Shown here piece after piece: positions 33,312 through 44,570 of a stretch of DNA of 64,000 bases. This stretch comes from Cryptomeria japonica (Eukaryota > Streptophyta > Pinopsida > Cupressales > Cupressaceae): positions 824,534,397-824,598,396 of the forward strand of contig NC_081411.1 of assembly GCF_030272615.1 (NCBI RefSeq). The letters run 5' to 3'. The first letter of the stretch is position 1, and each line of letters starts with the position of its first letter. Made by a program: the position numbers and the translations under genes. A model generated the notes under the pieces. That model made no database searches and was not told the DNA's origin. It saw only the letters and a program-made list of their open reading frames with translations.

Positions 33312-35986
33312 AGCTTGAGGAACTCCTAGAGAAGGGTCACATTCATCCTAGTGTATCCCCTTGGGGTGCACTAGTCATCTTCATGAAGAAGGACGGATCT
33401 CTTCGGTTATGCATGGATTATCGTCAGTTGAACAAAGTAACCATCAAGAACCGATATCCCTTGCCCAGAATCGATGATCTATTCGACCAACTTCAGGGTG
33501 TCAAAGTATTTTCCAAAATTGATCTAAAGTCAGGATACCATTAGTTGAGGATAGTGGAAAGCGATATCCACAAGACCACATTTCGCACTAGATATGGCCA
33601 CTATGAGTTCACCGTGGTCCCATTCGATCCCACGAATGCTCCAGCTATTTTCATGAGCCTCATGAATGGGGTATTCCGCACATTTCTTGACTATTTTGTG
33701 ATTGTGTTCCTCAATGATATATTGATATAATCTCAGAATGAGAAGGAGCATGAGGAGCACCTGAGGTAGGTTTTGTAGTGTTTGAGGGACAATCAGTTAT
33801 TTGGTAGTTTGTCAAAGTGTGCTTTCTTTCGATTAGAAGTCAAGTACCTTGGGCACGTTATTTCTGGTGATGGGATCTCAGTAGACCCATCAAAGATTAG
33901 AGCGATTATGGATTGGCCAGCACCAACTAGTGTGACAGAGGTCAGGAGCTTCATGGGCTTAGCCTGTTATTACTGACGCTTTGTTGAGGGATTCTCTAGA
34001 GTCGCACATCCTATTACTTCTCTTCAGTATAAAGGGAAGAAATTTGAGTGGACAGAGAAGTGCGAGAGGGCCTTTTAGGAACTCAAAAAGGCACTTACTA
34101 GTGCACCTATCCTTGTAGTGCCAAATCCCTCAGCTGACTTCATGGTTTGCATAGATGCTTCCCTAGAGGGTTTAGGAGAAGTCCTTATGCAGGATGGTAG
34201 GGCTATAGCTTTTGAGTCTAGGAAACTTAAGACTCATGAGCTTAACTACCCTACTCATGACCTTGATCTTGCAGCAGTAGTGCATGCACTTGTGAGGAGG
34301 AGACACTTCCTTTTGGGCCATCATTTTGAGCTTCATTCAGACCATTAGAGTCTTCAATACATATTCACTCAGCCAAACCTTAATGCATGTCAGAGGAGAT
34401 GGATGGAGTTCTTGTGCGAGTATGACTTTGATGTTCACTACATCAAAGGGAAGGAAAATGTAGTTGCAGATGCCTTGAGTAGGAGACATCACGAGATACA
34501 CACCATATCTATGGGCATGGATTTGAGAGATTGGATATTGTAGCAGTTGCCAGAGGATGGATGGTATTTAGAGGTTTGTCAAGTAATACAATCTTAGGAT
34601 ACTCTAGAAGGGAAATATGTGGATTATTCCTTGAAGTCTGATGGACTATTACGCCATAGAGGGTGCATCTATGTACCTTCTTTCGAGGGATTGTGAGAGT
34701 TCATTGTCACGGAGGCTCATAGAGCTCCTTATGCAGCACATCCCATAGTTAAGAAGATGCATGCTGACTTGAGATAGTTATATCATTGGTCAGGAATGTG
34801 GCAGCTCATTGTTGAGTTAGTAGCCTGATGCCTCGAGTGTCAGAGAGTCAAGGCAGAGCACTGCCATTTAGGTGGGTTGCTCCAGTCTTATGTTATACCA
34901 AAGTGGAAGTGGGATACTATATCCATGGATTTCATCATTGGTCTTCCTATGTCATCTCGCCACCACGATGCCATCTTGGTGACAGTTGACAAGTTGACCA
35001 AAGTGGCCCACTTTTCACCAGTTCAGACTACCTTCACAACACTAGCAATAGCATAGGTGTTCTTGTGAGACATTGTTAGACTTCATGGTGTTCCACACAA
35101 GTTATTTCTGACAGGGATTCCCTTTTGATTTCTTCCTTTTGGAAGACATTATAGGCAGCTATGGGCACTAAGGTCAACTTCAGTACAACCTATCATCCAG
35201 AAATGGATGGTCAAATAGAGAGGGTTAACTAGGTGTTAGAGGATATGCTTCACATGTACCTCATAGATCATCAAACCAGATGGGAAGAGTGCCTTCCCTT
35301 AGTGGAGTTTGCCTATAATAATGGGCATCACACTTAGTTGGGGATGCCACCCTATTAGGCATTATACGATAGACCTTGTAGGACACCATTGAGTTGGGAC
35401 TGCATAGAGGACAAAGTTGCTATTGGTCCTGAGATAGTTCAGGATATGGAACAGCAGGTGGATTTGGTTAGGTGGCATCTTAGAGAGGCACAAGATAGAT
35501 AGAAGAAGTATGCAGATGCGAAGAGGACAGATCGTAGCTACTTGGTTGGAGATAGAGTCTTTTTGAGAGTGTGACTGCATAAGAGTCCAATCCATTATGG
35601 AAAGGGTTCTAAGCTCGCACCTCGCTTTGTAGGACCATTTGAGATCCTTGAGAGGATAGGACTAGTTGCCTATCGTTTAGCATTGCCACCTAGCCTATCA
35701 CGCATCCACAATGTGTTTCATGTATCAGTTTTGAGAAAGTATGTCTATGATGAGTCTCACATTTTAGATTGGGATGCCTTGCAGGTGGACTCAGACGGGC
35801 AGCTAGCTTTGGAGCCCATTTGCATTTTGGTATGCTAGACGCTGGCCCTTCAAGGTCGAGAGCTGGACCAGGTTAGGGTCTAGTGGGATTGCTATGATGA
35901 GGTTACGGTTTCATCAGAGGACGTCACGCATATGAAATCACAGTACCCCCACCTTTTTCATGAACTCCAAGATGAAGTTCATGCCT
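33312..35986 (+). pseudogene. pol: G pol: reverse transcriptase, RNase H and integrase with many stops
   Basis: Begins inside reverse transcriptase ([31 protein letters not shown]). It continues with the polymerase box altered to FLNDILI (normally FxDDILI, near 33710) and [17 protein letters not shown]. RNase H follows ([27 protein letters not shown] at about 34460), then the integrase zinc segment ([11 protein letters not shown]), the integrase core ([13 protein letters not shown]) and a tail with [15 protein letters not shown] near 35700. At least a dozen stops interrupt it. Most fit CAG changed to TAG or CGA changed to TGA. It ends just before the polypurine tract. Long dead. Confidence 0.9.
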
Positions 35987-35998
35987 AGAGGGGGAGGC
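35987..35998 (+). other. G polypurine tract
   Basis: AGAGGGGGAGGC directly precedes the 3' LTR. Confidence 0.85.
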
Positions 35999-38900
35999 TG
36001 TGAGGCCCTACCCCAACTCATCCTAGCATTTTAGTATTTTTCATGTTGAGACTATTATGGTTGTTTTCTTTTTATACATTATGGACTTGGAACTTATATG
36101 ATTTCATGATTTGGATAACATTGATATATATTGATGCTTCATTTCTATGCATGATTCTAGAATAGGATTACTTTGTGATGGTCTATGTCATTATTGGAAT
36201 TGCAAGACTGTACTATGATGATAGAAATAGGATGCATGTTTATGTATGGAACAAAATTATGTGGATTATGATAAATGCTTATGTGGATTTATTTGGATAT
36301 AAGATATATTGATTTGTTTAAATGTAAAATTGTATGCGAAGTGTTTGATGTGTATTCTTATTCATGTGTTTTATATTATATGAGGTTATTTGGAATTACT
36401 AATGTGTAATTGAGATGTGCAGGAAAATTATCCATGTGACCATGGAAACATTATGGAGAACCAAACCTAGACCTATGTACGTTCGTAACACCAGGGTTTG
36501 TCTATTTGGAGAGACAACACACCATTTGTATCGTATTTTATTTGTGAAAGTGAATGTGGCATGTGTGTTAAATTGAATTTACTAAATTGTGTAAATCCAA
36601 CAAGAGACAAAATTTCATGTGTAAATTTGTAAAAGTATTTTTATTGTGTCACTTGACACATGTGTTGATTTATGTCTTGATTTTTGAATTTTCTCTTGGA
36701 GGGAGTTGTTTTAACCATAGCTTTTTCAAATAATTTAATGGGGTTCTATATTTTCCTTGGGTAGAGAATCTTTGGGGTGGTCAACTTAGGTTTGACTTGA
36801 AAGTTAACTTCTCATGGGTTTAAAAGGGGTTAAATGGACTCATAGGGTTAGTTTAAAGGTTTTTCCTAAAGCCCATAAGGTATACCTAAGGGTGAGGAGT
36901 AATTTTAGGCATGTGACAACTCCCATGTGGCTGTTTAGTCACCCTAAAGAGTGAGTTTTTTGAGATGTGCGAAAATTGAATTTAGAAGGCATCATCTAGG
37001 TTAGCTAACTTTCTTTTTTGGATGAGAGATCCTTTTTGATCTTTTTGGGACTTTTCTTTTTTCAATTTTAGAAACCTATGAGAACTCTCACTGAGGTCTT
37101 CTTAGACAAGAATGAGAGATTTTGTGAGTAATCACCCACTATCCATTTTTGGAGACAAAGGAATTTTGAAAGAAAAGAAGAGATTTGGTATAGGATTTTG
37201 GCTAAGGGTAGAGAAGCAAAGAATTGTGAAATTGGGAAACTCATCCTTAATTAATCTAGCATACCTTTGGCAGTTTGAAGGTTGGTTTAACTTCTTCTTG
37301 TTTCTTTATGTTGCATGTTATTTTGGAAAGATTGTTTGTGTGGGAAAAAGTTGTTCTCTTGCATTTTATTTTGTGAAAATTATTATGTGTTATGTCTTGT
37401 ATTTCTTGTATGCATTCTACTTTTGGGAGAGAGGATGGTCTTGTGGGTGGTGGAAGTTTGACAACCCTCGAGTGAGAGGCTCTCATTATGAGAGTGATCT
37501 CAAGGGATATCTATGTGACCCCTGCTGCATGGCTTGTTTATGCATTTGGGGGCCATAAGGAGGGAAATAAGGCATAAATGCCTTGGTGGGGCATAAGGAT
37601 GCGGGGTTATTATACTTATGATATATCTTGTTTGCCATGAGGTGGCTTTGTGTTTTTACCATACTTGCAGTCTCGTCGGGGTATTTGGTCCACTACCACC
37701 CATGTAAAATCATCACATTGTGTGGTGCAGTGTAGCCTTGGTAGGGAATATGTTTGTGATTGTTTTCCCCCTGCTTCTTGTGTTTGCATGTGTGTAACCT
37801 ATCTAGGGCTTGGTTCTCCAAGCTCAAGGGTGGCTACTAGTTAGCCTAGGTTGGGAGGTGAGCACTCCATGGTCATAGCCCATTTGATTTAATTGCAGGT
37901 TGTTGAAAGAAAAGAAAAGGACAAGTAGAGTTGTTGGATTTATTTGTTTGCAGAAAAGGATATTGGAAAATGGAATATTTATGTTTTAAGTTGCAGCAAT
38001 GTAAAAGGGGAACTATGTTGTATCTATTTTCGAAAAGAAATGTATCTATTATTTTTAAGGTCCTCATTTAATAGAAATGAGAGGTGCATTGTAAAAGTTG
38101 ACTATAATGTAATTTAAATATACCTTAAGGAAATACATTGTTTTATTAAGTATTATTTGGCTGCAAAAGGAATTATTTATGTGGAGTATTACGTTTTGTA
38201 TTGTTCTTAAAAGTTTAATGATCGCATGCATGTCAATTTGAAATTAAATGTTCAGTTTATTTCCTCATGCATGTCTCTAAGTTTAATTAAAATAATCTAG
38301 GTTAATGTAGTTGTTGAATACATCTTATTAAAAACTGTGTCATTTATATGGTTGCTATTTAGATTTATTGAAATTTTGTCATTCTATTAATTTGCAGAAA
38401 ATAAAACCTAGAGTTAAATAGTCTATTTAATTTAGATAATATCCTATTTATATAGTTGCTATTTAATTTTATGGAATACTGTCAATCATTCAATTGTAGA
38501 TAATAAATCTAAGATCAAATAGTTTATCTCTGTTTTACAATATTTGATTTTAAAAAAAAATATATACATTGGTTTAAATCAACATATTTAAATCAATCTG
38601 TTTAAAAAAAAAAAGAGATTTTTGTTTTATAAAAATAAATAAATAAATATGATATCTGTATTATGACATAACGGAGTTAGCTTGGGTATCAAAAGTAGCT
38701 TTTATATATATATATATATTTATTTATTTAAACATAAAATAAAATAAAATAAAACCTTGGGTATTCGGGGGGGGCAAACCCACTATGTGTACACACAGTG
38801 TGCGGCACCAAGGGCCGCCACTATGTGGACACACAGTGGGCATTGCCCTACACCACCACTATGTGGACACACAGTGTGCGGTGCCCGTGCCACCATTGTG

Positions 38901-39192
38901 TGGTCTCACAGTGTGCCCCGTCGCCACTGTGTACACACACGGTGGCGGCCGGGGAGAACCCACCACCTCCTCCATAGCCATCGCCCTCCTACGTGACCCA
39001 ACGCTTGTAAAAAATAAAAAGGGGAGAGAAATAAAACCCTAGCCCGGGTAGGGTTAGGGTAGAATAAATAAAGGAGGAAATTATAAAATGGGGGGCATTT
39101 TATAATATATATACTTTTAGTTTAGGGTTTTTGCATGGATAAATTATAACTAAGTGAAAACATTATTATTTATATATATAAGTATTTATATG

Positions 39193-39223
<31 letters not shown>

Positions 39224-39866
39224 TTTAAAAATATGAAAAGATAATTGTAGGTTAAGTATTTTATTATATGGTCATAAATTATATATGTTTTTAATAAAGA
39301 TATGGGCATAATTAAAAAAAAATGTTTAAATTTAAAATATTTATGAAGTTCAATCTATTAGAAATTTTATAACCATTAGGGTAAGATATTTTGGCTATGG
39401 GGATTAATTTTAACCCTCCTAGATATAGGTTTATGGTATTAAACTTTATAGGACATATGTCACTATGAATTTAATTAACCCTTTAGTCTATTTAATTTAA
39501 GCACATTATAATTATTGATTAAATTGAATTTTAGACATTATAAACTAAGTGCTAGGACTAATTTAACTAGTTCCTAAAAACAAATAATGGTTATTGGAGA
39601 TTAATTTTATCTTCATCAATTATTTTAGAGAGTTTTGATTTAATTAATCTATTGACTAAATTTGATGAGATAATAAATTAATTCATTTAGTATTCCGCAT
39701 TTAATTTTAAACTATTTTTGTTTACTTGATTTAGTGGTTAGAGTTAACTCAAACATAGTTAAGACAAACTTGCTAGTACATTTCATATTTGCAAATTTAT
39801 ATGTTTTAAGTTGTGAATTTAAAATAAAAAATTATCCCGTTCATGCCCGAAATTCTGGGCATGACA
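35999..39866 (+). repeat. G 3' LTR
   Basis: 3,868 bp, same termini as the 5' copy. It holds five diverged palindromic units of the ACTGTGTGG type at about 38779-38950 and a short GA run at 39203-39222. No gene is supported; the open stretch at 37112-37558 is compositional and has no counterpart of the same length in the 5' LTR. Confidence 0.9.
38779..38950 (+). repeat. Palindrome array in G 3' LTR
   Basis: Five units at roughly 35-40 bp spacing, each based on ACTATGTGG or ACTGTGTAC facing CACACAGTG. This is one more unit than in the 5' LTR and more diverged. Confidence 0.65.
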
Positions 39867-39871
39867 AACCT

Positions 39872-42462
39872 CCTGTGTTGTGCCATAGCTAGCCCTCATC
39901 CACTTGTCCCATCATGCATTGGGACTCATAGCATTCCTTCAGATTGTACACATTTCCATGTATCCCTTTTCCTTCTGCTACAATTTGTTTGGTACTCTCT
40001 TTCCTTATCTAGCAACCGGTAGAGTCAAAAGTGAATTTGTATCCTTTATCACACATTTGACTCACATTAAGTTATTATTTAAAGCTTCTACATAATATAC
40101 ATCATGTGTCTTCAATTTCCCATCTATGTTCAGAGTACCTTTTCATCTTATCTTGATGGAAGAGTTGTCTCCAAATCTTACTGAACCTCCATTCCAATCT
40201 TCAAACTTCATAAACTTCTTTTTATCTCCAGTGATGTGATTGGAACATCCACTGTCTACAACCCATAAGTTTCTTCTTTCTGTATGTAGGGCAGTCTACA
40301 CAATCACACTTGATTCTACATTGTTCTTGTCCTTCTCCACCAAACCGGGTTGGCTTCTTTCTTCTTGTCTACTGCAATTTCATGCTCTGGTTTTGTTACC
40401 AGTTTTTGATCTGGTACTGACTTCTTTTTCTTGGTGGATCTGAGTTTGCAATATTTTTCAATGTACCAAAACTTTTGACAATTATAACACTTCACATTGA
40501 CATTAAATGATGAATTTGAAAACCTATTGTAGGATACCAATAGACTTTTCTTACATTCATAACTCCTATGACCTAAATCATTACATTGATAACACACAAC
40601 ATTCATCTCCTATAGTGCAGCAAAAGAATTTCTACTTTGAAAACTAACAGGGGACTTATTCATCAGTCTACAATCAGCAATTCTATGTCCAATCATGGAA
40701 TCTAGGTACATACCAGTCTTGTTGCTTAGGGCCAATAAACCTTTGTCTCATCGGTTGTCTTCCTCTCATGCTATTGACTCGAGTGAGTCCTTCATTATCT
40801 ACCTTGGGCTTTCTTTTATGATTTACATTCCGATATAATGTGTGACCCTTCCGGTTCTGAGCATTCTGGTTCATAGGCTAATTTCTTGTGGCTTCAACAT
40901 AGGTCTTCTTTCAAGTATCTTTACTAACTATAAATGTTTGTTTCTCTTTACTTTTGCTTCAGGAATTGAATTTTATTTCCTTACCGGATGTGTCCTTGTT
41001 GTTTGAACTTTGTCCTTCTTCAAATTGTATACCACTGGTATCTTTGAATTCTTCTGATTGCTCAATATCTTGTCTAAGGATTCAGTGTTGCCCTCATACT
41101 TTCTTCTCATCTTCAATTCATCCTTTCTCTTTTCAAGCTCCTTTGTGATCCTTACAATCTCTTCTTCTAACTTTTGATGCTCTTTCTCCTTCTCTATCAA
41201 ATCAGAGGATGTAACTTCACATATCCTCTTAGCTTCTTCCAACTAGAGTTTCAGATCAAAAATTGTTTTCTTGGACTCATCTAGGGATTGCTTCAAGCAA
41301 GCATGATCTTATGTAGCATCATACTTAAACTTCTTGAGTTCTCTTCTTGTTTTATTCAAATCCTGAAGTACACTTATGAGTTCACCTTCCAAGTCCACTT
41401 CAGCTTCAATGTCTTCATCTTCATTATCTTCATCAACCAGTTCATCTAATGCCATAAAGAGATTTAATTCTCTTTCATCCTCATAGTAACCTTCTTCTGA
41501 TACACTTTCTTCATCTGTAGAATCATCTTCAAAGGTATATAGATTGTTCTTCTCCTGGTAGCTTCTTATGTATTTCTGGTAAGCTTTTGTCTTTCTATCC
41601 TTACCGAAAGATCTACCAGAGCTCCTTTTCTCACCTCCACCAATTTCACCATAGGGACATTAAGAAGCAAAGTGTCCTATTTTACCACAGTTAAAACATT
41701 TGAAAGGGAGTTCTCCTTTATACTTACTAAATCCTCTTTTCAGCTTCCTTACAAGTATCGCCACCTCTGTATCTGAGTCTTCATTGGATTCTTTATGGAT
41801 GATTTCTTCCTTACCCTTTTTGGTGGAGTTGAAAGCAGCCTCTTTCTTGGAAGTCCCTTCATCGATTGTCCTCATCTCATAAGCAGGTAGGGAGCCAAAT
41901 AACTCATCCATTGAAAAAAATTCAAATTCTTAGCTTCCTCTATAACAGAGACCTTTGTATCATACATAGGTGTGAGTGATCTAAGTACCCTTTTGACAAT
42001 AACTTCATCAGATATATCCTCTCCAAGTCCTATGATGGTGTTCATAGTTTCATCTACTCTCTTAAGATAATCTACAATCTTTTCTTCATCTTTCATCTTC
42101 AAGCCTTCAAGTTGACCTCTTAGTTTTTGCATCTTGGCCTCCTTGACCTTGACATCTCCTTCAAATAATATCTACAGCTTATCCCAAGTCTCCTTGGCGG
42201 ATGAGAAATGCATAACCTTAACAAACTCATTATCAGACAACCCACTAAGAATAGCATGTTTAGCCTTTGCATTGTTTTCATACTCCTTCTTAGCATCCGG
42301 ATCTATAGGAGGAACACTAGGGAAAGTATACCCATTCTTTATAGACATCCAAACATCAAATACTAGGGAGGACAAATAGGTTTCCATTCTTCTAATCCAA
42401 AAGGCATAGTTGGTTCTATCAAATATGGGGGCTTTGGAGGAGGAGGATTCATTCCTTTCCAT
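39872..42462 (-). pseudogene. gag-pro: E0 gag and protease with coiled coil and extra zinc knuckles
   Basis: The minus-strand start ATG is at 42460-42462. It is followed by a copia Gag (FDRTNYAFWIRRMETYL; LRGQLEGLKMKDEEKIVDYL) and a first knuckle, CFNCGKIGHFAS, whose last Cys follows a stop. An acidic stretch and a predicted coiled coil come next (EKEHQKLEEEIVRITKELEK, about 41000-41240). Two more knuckles lie at about 40460-40600: CYQCNDLGHRSYEC and a worn CYNCQKFWYIEKYC. The aspartic protease follows (VVDSGCSNHITG, DSG at 40248-40256) and then the pre-integrase start, cut by G at 39871. A coiled coil and further knuckles between the usual Gag and the protease make this Gag longer than normal for copia. 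Several stops and at least two frameshifts are present. Confidence 0.85.
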
Positions 42463-42524
42463 AGTGTACTTAAACCATAATCTACCCAAGCTAGAGAAAT
42501 CTTTAACCAATAGGGAACCTAAGA

Positions 42525-42535
42525 CTCTGATACCA
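42525..42535 (-). other. E0 primer-binding site (initiator Met tRNA)
   Basis: The minus strand reads TGGTATCAGAG two bases after the LTR end, the same spacing as in L, E1, E2 and E3. Confidence 0.9.
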
Positions 42536-42537
42536 AT

Positions 42538-43365
42538 TGTAGAACACAAGATATCACTGAGAGGGGAGTGAATTGGTGATTTTAAATAATTTTCAACTAT
42601 GTGGGTGTGTAATCAGTAAAGTAATGAAAGCATTAATAATCAATTACACACAAAGAATACATCACACAACACCATATATACAAGGATAACCCAATGTGGG
42701 AAAAACCTCAATGAGAAACGTTGTTGGAGTCTACTGCTCCAATCCAGCCTCACAATGGAATAACAAGGTTACAATAGTTTAGGGCACCAACCCAAGGAGA
42801 ACCAACCCCTACACTATTTTGAGTACCAACTCAAGGAGCACCAACCCCTACACCGAGCACCCACTCAGTGAAATACAATAAGGCAAATTTAGATACAATG
42901 AAATCTCCTTGTTACAAATGAAATTTTGTAACTCTTGTAATCAATCTTTTTTATCGGTTTTATCTCTTCTCTATATCACAACTTCTTTAAATACTACCAG
43001 TTAACTATTCACTCTCTCTGACCCCTCGCCGATTAGCCTCTTCCTTTACTGACTTCCTCTGATCCTCACTCTGCACTCATTCACTCTCTGATGCCTTTTT
43101 ACCAGTTCACTTGACTGTTAACTCTGTAGCAGCTCAATGGTTTCTCTTTTTCTTACTGGTTAAACCCCTCTTACCGGTTAAACCTCTCTTATCGGTTCTT
43201 TCTCCAACACCCTCAATCGCTTCAGATTTTAGTACTTAACCACTCAAACTATTTAGCACTCTTTACTTGCCTTTGGCCTTTAGCATCATAATTTTAGATC
43301 TTCAGTCAACATATTTATACTCATACTTTCCTGCCATCATGGAAATTCAAACTTCAAGCCCTAGG
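42538..43365 (-). repeat. E0 5' LTR, part next to the primer site
   Basis: 828 bp that align with 23814 to about 24655. The LTR-end hairpin is at 42553-42580 (ATCACTGA with TTGGTGAT). Interrupted by E1 at 43366; the remainder resumes at 63508. Confidence 0.85.
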
Positions 43366-44234
43366 TGTTAGATACTTGAACAATCTCAAAGACATTGAGA
43401 GGGAGGGGTGACTCAGTGTCTAACCAATATACTAAAGATTTAAACTTGTTTGCAACTTTACAACTCAAATTAATGTACCGGTACACAAGAAATAAAGCAA
43501 TAAAGAGAAATAATAGTATAGCCATCAATGCACACCATAACACAAATATTTTTGGCGAGGAAACCCGGTAGGGGAAAAACCTTGGTGGGATTTGTGACCC
43601 ACAGTATTTACTCACTGGCCAATATGAATAAATATTAATTATACACTAGGGGCCTGCACATGCAGGAGGGCCAATAGCCTAGAGCTCACTGCTCAATACA
43701 AAAAGGAGTCACACTAACTACAAAATTGGATGATTAAATCCAATAACAATGTACTGCTCAAAATAGCATCTGCAATACTGGATTCAGTACTGGTTTAAGC
43801 TCTGTCAAATACCTCTACCATAAACCTTTCTTCACTCTACTCTACTCTTATTTCCTCATAAAATTATTACATCAAAATACATATATAGATATTCTCTCTC
43901 ATTTACCACTTACATTAATTACCTATGCATATTTCACATACCTTTCACACTTACAAAATGACCTATAAGATCTCATACATATATGAGTCTTTACAATACA
44001 TCATGTCGGCTATACAATATAATTACAATTAAAAACAATATAATTTCCATGTCGGCTCAAAGTGTCGGTAAGATCTTCTATCGGTGTAGACTGGGTATTG
44101 GTGTGAATAATCTTATAGTGTCTGTTGGTGTTGGTAGATGATGTATGTGTCGGTGTAACCTGTGAACCATGTTACCAGTTGGTTGACATCAATGACAACA
44201 TCAACTATTCTCATATGAGTGTACAATGCCAACA
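43366..44234 (-). repeat. E1 3' LTR
   Basis: 869 bp. The plus strand starts TGTTAGATAC and ends AATGCCAACA. The hairpin is at 43391-43420 (GACATTGA with TCAGTGTC, one G-T pair). Confidence 0.9.
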
Positions 44235-44388
44235 ATATCCCCCTTGGGCATTGATGGTGACACTCATGAGAAAAATCCAAAAACTGATATCCAAAAATGA
44301 AGTCCAAAACTAATCAAAAAATAGGAGTGCTCTCCCTAAGAAAATGATCTCTTCTATACATTTTTCTCCACACTACTACTCCCCCTTT
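44235..44388 (-). other. E1 paired polypurine tracts
   Basis: On the plus strand, TATCCCCCTTG abuts the LTR (to 44245) and CTCCCCCTTT lies at 44379-44388, about 140 bp further inside. Both are followed by a GCATTGATG / ACATCAATG word. Confidence 0.7.
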
Positions 44389-44570
44389 GACATCAATGAC
44401 AAAGGATATCAAAAAAAATAAAAGAATTTTAAATTCTACCTCATAGCCTGTATCCAGTTATGTACAATTTGAAAGATATTCGCCAAACTCATATTAAGAC
44501 TCTGCATGAATTTAGTGTTGTTAGAGATAATGGTTTCAATCTATTGGATCATACTAGTTAGGTAATGCAT

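Larger units (their letters stand above)
28631..39866 (+). mobile_element. Element G: Ty3/gypsy retrotransposon with 3.8-kb LTRs, internally deleted
   Basis: LTRs are at 28631-32457 (3,827 bp) and 35999-39866 (3,868 bp). Both start TGTGAGGCCC and end GGGCATGACA. The TSD is AACCT (28626-28630 and 39867-39871). The internal region is only 3.5 kb. It has a partial Gag joined directly to reverse transcriptase, then RNase H and integrase (gypsy order). Protease and the start of reverse transcriptase are missing. Very long LTRs plus this order resemble chromovirus elements of the Tekay/Del type, but I do not see a clear chromodomain, so that is an inference. Confidence 0.9.

Noticed and set aside
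35600-35986. A chromodomain at the end of G integrase
   Set aside because: The expected position has [15 protein letters not shown] and a worn tail, but stops and drift prevent a confident chromodomain call.
37112-37558. A 148-codon open frame in the G 3' LTR
   Set aside because: It lies in an LTR, is broken in the 5' LTR copy (29660-30130), and has no recognisable domain.
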